Shown here: positions 26,267-33,733 of the stretch, in pieces
Numbering within the stretch: position 1 is the stretch's first letter
Layout: each line of letters starts with the position of its first letter
NCBI GenBank assembly: GCA_902553675.1
Contig: CACDLV010000003.1
Coordinates: 1-58,406, forward strand
DNA from: an uncultured Pelagibacteraceae bacterium
Lineage (GTDB): Bacteria > Pseudomonadota > Alphaproteobacteria > Pelagibacterales > Pelagibacteraceae
Length of the DNA: 58,406 nt
Direction: 5' to 3'
Made by a program: the position numbers and the translations under genes
The notes under the pieces: generated by a model
The model's input: only the letters and a program-made list of their open reading frames with translations
The model's database searches: none
Told to the model about the DNA's origin: nothing

Positions 26267-27484
26267 TTAGTTTTTTATAATATTATGCTCAGGACCAAAA
26301 GGAAATTTTGTAATATTTTCTGCTCCATCTTTACCAATAACTAAAATATCATGCTCCCTATATCCTCCTGCACCAGGAATACCTTCTGGGATCATTATCA
26401 TTGGCTCCATCGACACGACCATATTTTCCTCTAACACAGTATCAATATCTTCTCTTAATTCTAACCCAGATTCTCTACCATAAAAATGTGAAAGCATACC
26501 AAACGAATGTCCATAACCAAAAGTTCGATACTGAAGATAACCAAGCTCAGCAAAAAGTTCATTAAGCTCGTGACAAATATCAGAACATTTAACACCAGGT
26601 TTAATTAATTCTAATCCTTTTTTATGGACTTTAACATTTGCCTCCCATGCTTTAAGTGAAGCATCATCAGCATGATCTAAGAATAAAGTTCGCTCAAGTG
26701 CTGTGTAGTATCCTGAGATCATTGGAAAAGTATTCAAAGATAAAATATCTCCTTTAATTAATTTTCTATTAGTCTTTGGATTGTGTGCTCCATCAGTATT
26801 GATACCTGATTGGAACCAAACCCAAGTATCCATATACTCCGCATCTGGATAAGTTTTAGCAATCTCTCTCTCCATTTTATCCCTTCCGGCAATTGCTACT
26901 TCTATCTCCGTATTACCTTCTCGAATATTTTTTACCACTTCCTCACCACCAATATCTGCAATTCTTGCACCATTTCTGATGATCTCAATTTCTTCGTTAG
27001 ATTTAATCATCCTAAGTTTCATTAGATCTTGTGAAACATCGCTAAATACTGAGAAAGTAAAAATAGACCCTATTTTTTCTCGCATATCTAACGTGACATG
27101 ATCATTTTCTATTCCAATATTTTTTGGTGGCTCATCTCTTCCAATGATTGATACGATTGCTCTTAAAAAATTATCTCTTTTCCAATCAGTATAAATTACG
27201 TTATCACAATGAGATCTACGCCATGGTTGACTTGCATCAATGTTAGCTGAAATTGTTGAGATTTTATTTTTAGTGATCACACATCCGTATGGTCTTCCAA
27301 AAGAGCAATAAATAAAACCTGTGTAATATGCAACGTTATGCATTGAGGTTAAGATAACCATATCGAGACCATTTTGGTCCATCACTGATCTAAGTTTACT
27401 TACTCGATCGTTATATTCTTTATCTGTAAAAGGTAATTTTACTTTTTCACCGTTTTTAAGCTCAAAAAAATCTGGTCGTTCCAT
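26267..27484 (-). CDS. Creatinase (creatine amidinohydrolase), M24 fold
   Basis: A 405-residue pita-bread enzyme. Similarity to the Pseudomonas creatinase is strong along the whole length, as recalled: Phe62 and Arg64 in YCSFGRPY, the catalytic histidine His234 in GINTDGAHNP, YRTFGYGHSFG, and SMEPMIMIPEGIPGAGGYRE. Creatinase hydrolyses creatine to sarcosine and urea without a metal, unlike M24 peptidases. It sits 1 bp after the EamA gene and 5 bp before the amidinotransferase gene. Guanidinoacetate, the product of the neighbour, is a plausible alternative substrate. No urease is in the window. Confidence 0.88.
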   Translation of the reverse strand: MERPDFFELKNGEKVKLPFTDKEYNDRVSKLRSVMDQNGLDMVILTSMHNVAYYTGFIYCSFGRPYGCVITKNKISTISANIDASQPWRRSHCDNVIYTDWKRDNFLRAIVSIIGRDEPPKNIGIENDHVTLDMREKIGSIFTFSVFSDVSQDLMKLRMIKSNEEIEIIRNGARIADIGGEEVVKNIREGNTEIEVAIAGRDKMEREIAKTYPDAEYMDTWVWFQSGINTDGAHNPKTNRKLIKGDILSLNTFPMISGYYTALERTLFLDHADDASLKAWEANVKVHKKGLELIKPGVKCSDICHELNELFAELGYLQYRTFGYGHSFGMLSHFYGRESGLELREDIDTVLEENMVVSMEPMIMIPEGIPGAGGYREHDILVIGKDGAENITKFPFGPEHNIIKN

Positions 27485-27485
27485 A

Positions 27486-28391
27486 TTAATTTAATGCTAT
27501 ATATCTTTTGTTCCATCTCATTATTAAACTGTAATAGAATATAGATACAAAAAGAAAAAAACCACCGATTATAGTATTTGTGGATGGCACTTCATTAATG
27601 CCAAATAATGGTAACCAAACCCAAAAAATTCCACCTACAACTTCAGTTAAAGATAATAAAGTCAATTCTGCTGCTGGTATCGCTTTAGATCCAATTGAAT
27701 ATAAAATTAAACCAAAACAAACTAGTGTCCCATGCAAAGAAAATAAAGCTCCGTTATAGCTAGATGAAAAGAAAACTAAGTTGTTTGATAAAATCATAAT
27801 TGTTGCAAACACAAAACAAAAGAAACCTGCAAAAGCTACAGTTGTGAATTTTGGTGTTTCTTTTCTCCATCTTAAAGTTACAGAAAAAACTGAGAAACCA
27901 ATTGAAGAAGTTAAACCAAACACGAAACCAATTAATGATTTTTCACCAGTGTTTCCAAGTGCCATAATAATGATGCCAACTGTTGCAATTATTATTGATA
28001 TCCACACATTAAGAGAAATTTTTTCTCTTAAAAATAAAAATGCTAATAATGCTGTAAAAAAAGGCATTGCTGCTAAACAAAGCAAAGTAACTGCAGCACT
28101 AGTATTTGTAATTGAATAAATAAATGTAATCATAGCGATCCCCAATCCAGATCCACCGATTACTCCAGATAAACCTATTTTATAATAGTTTTTGTAAAAA
28201 TTTTTTCCTTCCTCGAAAAATAAATAAAGATTTAATAAGATGAAAATTGTTAAACCTCTTCCAAAAATATACTGCCAAGGTACTAATTGAGGACTATCCA
28301 TGTATCGAACCACTAGTGGACCTAATGACCATAATAGACCAGCAAAAAGTACAACGGGAATGGCTATTTTTGGATTTCTCAACTCTAACAT
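27486..28391 (-). CDS. EamA/DMT family transporter of the creatinase operon
   Basis: A 301-residue membrane protein with ten hydrophobic segments in two EamA repeats (ALLAFLFLREKISLNVW in the first half; TLLSLTEVVGGIFWVWL in the second). It is the first gene of the leftward operon with creatinase and amidinotransferase, and its start is separated from moeA by 49 bp. The context suggests transport of creatine, guanidinoacetate, sarcosine or a related guanidino compound. Direction of transport is not known. Confidence 0.85.
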   Translation of the reverse strand: MLELRNPKIAIPVVLFAGLLWSLGPLVVRYMDSPQLVPWQYIFGRGLTIFILLNLYLFFEEGKNFYKNYYKIGLSGVIGGSGLGIAMITFIYSITNTSAAVTLLCLAAMPFFTALLAFLFLREKISLNVWISIIIATVGIIIMALGNTGEKSLIGFVFGLTSSIGFSVFSVTLRWRKETPKFTTVAFAGFFCFVFATIMILSNNLVFFSSSYNGALFSLHGTLVCFGLILYSIGSKAIPAAELTLLSLTEVVGGIFWVWLPLFGINEVPSTNTIIGGFFLFVSIFYYSLIMRWNKRYIALN

Positions 28392-28440
28392 ATTCAGAAA
28401 TCTAATTGTAAATAGAATTTTCTACAACAAAAATACGTTT

Positions 28441-29694
28441 CTAAACTAAATTTTGATTTGAAAGGTTGGGGAAAAAACAATCAACGATATCTCCTTTTTT
28501 AAATTTTGATTTACCTGCTGGTAACAAAACCCAAATATTTGATTTTACAAATGATTTAATTCTAAAAGACTCTTGACCTTTTAAAATTTCAACATTTATT
28601 TTTCCATTTTTAGTTGTGCTTAATTGGCTCTTTACAAATCTTGTGAAATTCTTTTTTTTATCAAATCCGTTCGTCAAATTAGCTTTAATAGATTTTTCTT
28701 CTGATAACCCTAAAGCATTTAAAATATATGGAATTACAAAAAATCTAAAACATGCGGCCGAAGAGATCGGATTTCCAGGAAGTCCAAATATTGCCTTTTC
28801 TTTCCCTTTAATTTTTGCAAACATTATTGGTTTTCCTGGCCTTATTGCGGCGCTTTTGAAATAGCTTGATAACTTAAATTTTTTAACAACATTAGGTATA
28901 AAATCATATTTACCTGCGGATACTGCGCCTGAAGTAATAATAATATCGTCTTTAGATTTAATTAATTTATTTATTTTTTGTTTAAAAATATTTTGATGAT
29001 TATCTCTCAATATACTCCCAATTTTAAAATTAAATAAAAAATTTTGATTTAGGTTTTTTATATAGTGTGTATTGGAATTTCTTACCATCCAATTTGGAAT
29101 ATTATCTTTATCTGATATTTCGTTTCCTGTTGAAAAAAATAATATGTTAATTCTTTTTTTTACTTTAATTTGCTTAATACCTAAACTTTTAAAAGCTAAA
29201 ATATGGTTTGGTTGAACAATTGTATTTTTTTTTATTACAACCTCACCTCTTTTAAAATCTGAACCTGCAAACCTAACGTGACTAAATTTGTTTATTTTTT
29301 GGTTAATTAAAATATATTTTTTATTTTTTTTATTCGGGTAAAAATTAATTTGCTCAATGGGAATAATTGTATCAAACCCTTTTGGAATTATCCCTCCTGT
29401 CATTATCTCTATTGCGTCAAATTTTTTAATTCTTTTCTTTATTGGTTTGGAACCAGCAGCAATTGAGCCAATTATCTTGAATTGTTTTTGGGAATTTTTT
29501 TTAATTTGATTTGTATCTTTTGAATTAATTGCATATCCATCAAAAGCAGCATTATCTCCTGTTGGATAATTTATTTTAGAATAAACATTGCTAGAAACAA
29601 CTCTATTTAAAGAATTAACACTATTAATAATCTCATCTTTAATTTTAATTTTTGCTTTTTTTAATATTTTCTTGGATTGATCGTAACTAATCAT
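28441..29694 (-). CDS. moeA: Molybdopterin molybdenumtransferase MoeA
   Basis: A 417-residue enzyme that inserts molybdate into adenylated molybdopterin. Family marks: NYPTGDNAAFDGYAI, an EIMTGGIIPKGFDTIIPIE region, FFSTGNEI, TSGAVSAGKYDF, and IFGLPGNPISSAACF. It overlaps mobA by 4 bp, forming a molybdenum cofactor pair divergent from the formate dehydrogenase operon, whose enzyme needs this cofactor. It is lysine-rich but complete. Confidence 0.93.
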   Translation of the reverse strand: MISYDQSKKILKKAKIKIKDEIINSVNSLNRVVSSNVYSKINYPTGDNAAFDGYAINSKDTNQIKKNSQKQFKIIGSIAAGSKPIKKRIKKFDAIEIMTGGIIPKGFDTIIPIEQINFYPNKKNKKYILINQKINKFSHVRFAGSDFKRGEVVIKKNTIVQPNHILAFKSLGIKQIKVKKRINILFFSTGNEISDKDNIPNWMVRNSNTHYIKNLNQNFLFNFKIGSILRDNHQNIFKQKINKLIKSKDDIIITSGAVSAGKYDFIPNVVKKFKLSSYFKSAAIRPGKPIMFAKIKGKEKAIFGLPGNPISSAACFRFFVIPYILNALGLSEEKSIKANLTNGFDKKKNFTRFVKSQLSTTKNGKINVEILKGQESFRIKSFVKSNIWVLLPAGKSKFKKGDIVDCFFPNLSNQNLV

Positions 29695-30293
29695 TTCATT
29701 ATTTTTTTAGCTTTTTCTAAATCTTCTTTTGTATTTATATTAAAGAATGGATCATTATTTGGAAACTCCATATTAATTATTTTAACCCCAACATTATTTG
29801 CCCATAACTCTACTTTTCTTTCTCCATCATTTAAGTCCTTTTCTAACCTATCTAGTAATTTTATTGACCATAAGCCAAAAATATTATGTCTTGTATTATT
29901 CGATTTAATAAAAAATAAATCACTATCTTTGAAATTAATATTTTTAATGAAATCTTTTAGTATTTGTTTCTTAAAAAAAGGAGTATCCACAGGGAAGGTT
30001 GCTATCCACTGGTAATTTCTTTTATTTGTTTTGATCCATTTCATGGCAGATAAAACCCCACATAAAGGACCAAGTCCTTTTTTATAGTCTTCAATTTTAG
30101 TTATTTTTTCTGAACTTTGAAAATTTATCAAATTGTTTGAGACAATCAAAATCTCTTTAAATTGATCAATTATTTCCGACAATACGTAATCTATTAATAG
30201 CTTGTTTGCTAAGGACACTTGTGATTTATCTTCACCAAATCTTTGTGACTTTCCGCCGGCTAGCACTGTGCCTAAAATATTGTTATGATCCAT
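29691..30293 (-). CDS. mobA: Molybdenum cofactor guanylyltransferase MobA
   Basis: A 200-residue nucleotidyltransferase that joins GMP to molybdopterin to make the bis-MGD form used by formate dehydrogenases. It shows the GTP-binding opening LAGGKSQRFGEDKSQ, GPLCGVLSAMKW, and the metal-binding TFPVDTPFF. The moeA start overlaps its stop region. It diverges from the formate dehydrogenase operon with a 43-bp gap, so both may share regulatory sequence. Confidence 0.92.
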   Translation of the reverse strand: MDHNNILGTVLAGGKSQRFGEDKSQVSLANKLLIDYVLSEIIDQFKEILIVSNNLINFQSSEKITKIEDYKKGLGPLCGVLSAMKWIKTNKRNYQWIATFPVDTPFFKKQILKDFIKNINFKDSDLFFIKSNNTRHNIFGLWSIKLLDRLEKDLNDGERKVELWANNVGVKIINMEFPNNDPFFNINTKEDLEKAKKIMK

Positions 30294-30336
30294 TAATCAA
30301 AATATAAAACATTAAAACTTGAATTAAAGAAATTAA

Positions 30337-30735
30337 ATGGACTTAAGAATTTTAGAAATTGCCTCACATACAGAAAACAATAAAGTTCTTGAAAATTACA
30401 CTCATAAAAGTAAACACAAAAATCCATTATGTGGAGATGAAATGGAAATAAGCTTAATTGTTAAAGACGAAGTTGTAAAAGACATAGCTTATCAGTGCAA
30501 ATCATGTGTTTATTGTCAGGCTTCAGTTAGTTTACTATCAAGAAAGATAAAAGAAAAAAAGATAGAAGAAATTAAAGGATTTATTCTAATTGGAGAGCAA
30601 TTGTTTGATGATGTTAAAATAAGTTTAGAAAAAAATTGGAAGGATTTTGTGGAAATTTTTGATAAAAAAAATCTCTCTAGGAAAGAATGTTTGTTATTAC
30701 CTTTAAGAACAATTGCAAAAGCTTTAAAAATTTAA
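30337..30735 (+). CDS. NifU/IscU-like Fe-S scaffold protein of the formate dehydrogenase operon
   Basis: A 132-residue protein with the scaffold cysteines at Cys32 (NPLCGDEME), Cys60 (CVYCQASVS) and Cys118 (RKECLLLPL), the three-cysteine pattern of IscU/SufU/NifU N-terminal domains. Two further cysteines (54, 57) next to Cys60 give an unusual C-x2-C-x2-C cluster. It stands at the head of the operon encoding an enzyme with many Fe-S clusters, so a dedicated assembly or zinc-delivery role is plausible. The next gene begins on the following base. Confidence 0.78.
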   Translation: MDLRILEIASHTENNKVLENYTHKSKHKNPLCGDEMEISLIVKDEVVKDIAYQCKSCVYCQASVSLLSRKIKEKKIEEIKGFILIGEQLFDDVKISLEKNWKDFVEIFDKKNLSRKECLLLPLRTIAKALKI

Positions 30736-31212
30736 ATGATTAACATTTCAAAACCTATTTTGCAGAAAGCATTAATTGCTGGATTTTTTTCAGCGTTCAC
30801 AATTGGTGTGCTAACAGTGCTTACTTACAAAAGCACTCTTGGCTATTTTATAGCAGGGTCTTTTGGCTCTTCTATGGTTTTGTTATTTGGTTTTCCTGAA
30901 AGCCCATTTGCTCAACCAAAAAATGTTTTTTTTGGACACCTGATAACAGCTTTAGTTGGTGTGATTTTTGTTCATTTTATCCCATTACCTATTTATATTA
31001 ATATTGCAGCTGCAGTTGGTGTCGGAGTTTTTTTAATGATACTTTTAAATGTTGTCCATCCTCCAGCTGGTGGAAATCCTATAATGGTAATTATAGGTAG
31101 TGCCTCTTATGATTATCTAATTAATCCAATAATTTTTGGATGTATTATTATTCTATTATTGGCGATTATTATTAACAAATATCTTTTGAAAAAAAATTAT
31201 CCTTTAAAATAA
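30736..31212 (+). CDS. HPP family membrane protein
   Basis: A 158-residue protein with four membrane segments and the HPP signature NVVHPPAGGNPIMVIIG. The SFGSSMVLLFGFPESPFAQPKN segment is also typical. HPP proteins are integral membrane proteins of poorly known function; plant and cyanobacterial members have been linked to nitrite transport. It is inserted between the NifU-like gene (0-bp gap) and fdhD (4-bp gap), which suggests a role with formate or molybdate. Confidence 0.82.
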   Translation: MINISKPILQKALIAGFFSAFTIGVLTVLTYKSTLGYFIAGSFGSSMVLLFGFPESPFAQPKNVFFGHLITALVGVIFVHFIPLPIYINIAAAVGVGVFLMILLNVVHPPAGGNPIMVIIGSASYDYLINPIIFGCIIILLLAIIINKYLLKKNYPLK

Positions 31213-31216
31213 TTTT

Positions 31217-32056
31217 ATGAATTCAAAGTATAAAGTTACAAAATTTTCTTCAAAAAATTTTAGCGATACTGAAGATTTGATATCTATTGAAGAGCCTCTT
31301 GAAATTTCTTTAAAATATAAATCAGAAGATAAATGGGTTAATCAAAATTTATCTATAACGATGAGAACACCAGGTCATGATGAGGACTTGGTAACAGGTT
31401 TTTTGTTTAATGAGCAAATTATTACATCTTTAAAAGATATTGCTTCTGTTGAAAGTTTTGGTGAAAAAGTTGGCCAATACAACATTCAAAATAAAATCTT
31501 AGTAACTTTAGTAAATTCAGAAAATGTTAATATAGCGAAAATAAAAAGAGATTTTTTAACCAATTCTTCCTGTGGTGTATGTGGAAAATCTTCATTAGAC
31601 GCATTGGAGATTGTAAAAAAAAATAAAACTCACACTTCTGAACCAAAAATTTCAAAAGATACTATAGTTCAATCTCCTGATACTTTACGAGAAGCACAAT
31701 CAGAGTTCAGCAAAACAGGTGGTATCCACGCAAGTGGTCTCTTAAATGCTAGTGGAGAATTGATAGATCTAAGAGAAGATGTGGGAAGACACAATGCTTT
31801 AGACAAACTTATTGGTTGCACTTTAAAAAATGGTAAACTTGATCCAAAATCTCAATTTATCACATGCTCTGGAAGACTTAATTTTGAACTGGTTCAAAAA
31901 GTTTTAATGACAGATATTGGTATAATGATTGGTGTTGGTGCGCCAACAAGTCTTGCTATAGATTTAGCGAATAAATTTGACATTACCCTTATAGGTTTCG
32001 TAAAGAGGGATAGTTTTAATATTTACACAAATAACAAAAAAGTTATTGTGAACTAA
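31217..32056 (+). CDS. fdhD: Formate dehydrogenase accessory sulfurtransferase FdhD
   Basis: A 279-residue protein needed to hand sulfur from a cysteine desulfurase to the molybdenum cofactor of formate dehydrogenase. The essential cysteine pair is Cys119/Cys122 in NSSCGVCGKSS. RTPGHDEDLVTGFLF, SKTGGIHASGLL, DLREDVGRHNALDKLIG and ITCSGRLNFELVQK are family hallmarks. It lies within the formate dehydrogenase operon, 21 bp before the fused NuoE/NuoF subunit. Confidence 0.94.
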   Translation: MNSKYKVTKFSSKNFSDTEDLISIEEPLEISLKYKSEDKWVNQNLSITMRTPGHDEDLVTGFLFNEQIITSLKDIASVESFGEKVGQYNIQNKILVTLVNSENVNIAKIKRDFLTNSSCGVCGKSSLDALEIVKKNKTHTSEPKISKDTIVQSPDTLREAQSEFSKTGGIHASGLLNASGELIDLREDVGRHNALDKLIGCTLKNGKLDPKSQFITCSGRLNFELVQKVLMTDIGIMIGVGAPTSLAIDLANKFDITLIGFVKRDSFNIYTNNKKVIVN

Positions 32057-32077
32057 ATAATAAAGAAAAGGGTATTT

Positions 32078-33733
32078 GTGTCAAAAAACATAAGTAATTT
32101 ATCTGGTAGAATTGGCTTAAAAGACAATTTATTTAAGCAAATTTCAGAAAATACATTAAGCGAAAAACCCCAGGATATTAGGGAAATTGCTAAAAAACAT
32201 AACCTTGGGGTTTCAACACTTCATGGAGCTGAGTCATTTTATGAATTTTTAAGGCCATCTCATAGAGAAAAGAAAGCTTTTGTTTGCAATGGTAGTGCAT
32301 GTATGTGTGCAGGAACCCAAGAGAAGTTAAAAGATACTTTAAAAGAAAAACTTGGTGACGACAAAGTTGGAGAAATGTTTTGCTTAGGACATTGTTATGA
32401 AAACCATGCATTCCATTATGATGGAGAAAATTATGCTGGAAAAGATATAGAAAAAATTGACCAAATAATTAAAGGCGAAGAAATTAAACAAGAGAAATTT
32501 TTCTCAAAAAGTTTTGCCACAACAAGTTTCTTAATGGATAATAAACTTTCATCAACTGATCAATTTAAAGATCAATTAAATAAATTTTTAAAAATTGATA
32601 AAAAAGAAATTATAAAATCACTTTTAGATTCTAATTTAACTGGTAGAGGTGGTGCAGGATTTCCAACAGGAATGAAATGGGATTTTTGTAGTAAAGCTAA
32701 AGGAGAAAAAAAGTATGTTATCTGTAATGCAGACGAAGGTGACTCTGGTGCTTTTTCAGATAGATATTTATTGGAAGATCAGCCTCTAAAAGTTATTTTC
32801 GGAATGGTAATGTGTGGATTTGTAATTGGAAGCGATGAGGGAGTTTTATATATTCGTGGAGAATATCCAAAATCTATTGAAGCTATCAATGGAAGTATCA
32901 ATGAACTTAAAAAGTTGGGTCTTCTAGGTGAAAATATTTTGGGAACTAATTTTTCGTTCGATCTTGGAATTTGTATCGGACAAGGTGCATACATTTGTGG
33001 AGAAGAAACAGCTTTGATTGCATCTATTGAAGGAAGAAGAGCAGAGGTTGACGTTAGACCTCCTTTTCCTGTTACAGAAGGATTGTATAAAAAACCAACT
33101 GTTGTTAACAATGTTGAAACTTTAGCAGCTGCTACCGGAATTTTAATAAATGGTTCTGAAAAATTTTCATCTATAGGAAATAAAAAATCTGCAGGCACTA
33201 AATTGGTTTGTTTGGATAGTTTCTTTAACAACCCAGGTGTTTATGAAATTGATATGGGAACGCCGATGAAAAAAATATTTAATGAAATTGGTGGAGGATA
33301 CAAAGAACCATTAAAAGCTTTTCAAATTGGTGGGCCACTTGGTGGTGTGGTTCCATTAAGTGAAATAGAAAATCTGAATTTAGATTTTCAGGAGTTTACT
33401 GCAAAAGGTTTCATGTTGGGTCATGCTAGTGTGGTGAGTATTCCTAAAGATTTTTCTATGGCTGAATACATTCATCATCTATTTGAATTTTCTGCAGAAG
33501 AATCATGTGGAAAATGTTTCCCTGGAAGACTTGGATCTTACAGAGGAAAAGAAATGTTTGACCAAGCTAAAAAGAAAACTGCAAAAATACCTTTGAAATT
33601 GCTTGAAGAATTGCTTGTTACAATGAAAAAAGGTTGTTTATGCGCTTTATGCGGAGCTATTCCCACTCCTATTCAAAACATCCTAAAATACTTTGGGGAT
33701 GAAATGAAAAATGATATGGTTAAAGATAATTAA
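32078..33733 (+). CDS. Formate dehydrogenase diaphorase subunit, NuoE-NuoF fusion
   Basis: A 551-residue protein with a GTG start. Residues 1-135 are a NuoE-like [2Fe-2S] domain with Cys70/Cys75 and Cys102/Cys106. From about 160 it is NuoF-like: TGRGGAGFPTG (189-198) for FMN/NADH, YICNADEGDSGAFSDR, GAYICGEETALIAS, and the [4Fe-4S] site ESCGKCFPGR plus a late CLCALCGAIP. It should pass electrons from the catalytic subunit to NAD+. In FdsGBA-type enzymes these two parts are separate genes. It shares one base with the next gene. Confidence 0.9.
   Translation: MSKNISNLSGRIGLKDNLFKQISENTLSEKPQDIREIAKKHNLGVSTLHGAESFYEFLRPSHREKKAFVCNGSACMCAGTQEKLKDTLKEKLGDDKVGEMFCLGHCYENHAFHYDGENYAGKDIEKIDQIIKGEEIKQEKFFSKSFATTSFLMDNKLSSTDQFKDQLNKFLKIDKKEIIKSLLDSNLTGRGGAGFPTGMKWDFCSKAKGEKKYVICNADEGDSGAFSDRYLLEDQPLKVIFGMVMCGFVIGSDEGVLYIRGEYPKSIEAINGSINELKKLGLLGENILGTNFSFDLGICIGQGAYICGEETALIASIEGRRAEVDVRPPFPVTEGLYKKPTVVNNVETLAAATGILINGSEKFSSIGNKKSAGTKLVCLDSFFNNPGVYEIDMGTPMKKIFNEIGGGYKEPLKAFQIGGPLGGVVPLSEIENLNLDFQEFTAKGFMLGHASVVSIPKDFSMAEYIHHLFEFSAEESCGKCFPGRLGSYRGKEMFDQAKKKTAKIPLKLLEELLVTMKKGCLCALCGAIPTPIQNILKYFGDEMKNDMVKDN

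Noticed and set aside
32779..33231. Open frame of 150 codons on the minus strand inside the NuoE-NuoF fusion gene
   Set aside because: Long for a chance frame, but the plus-strand gene has conserved cofactor motifs throughout this part and the antisense product is proline/serine-rich without a family or a ribosome site.
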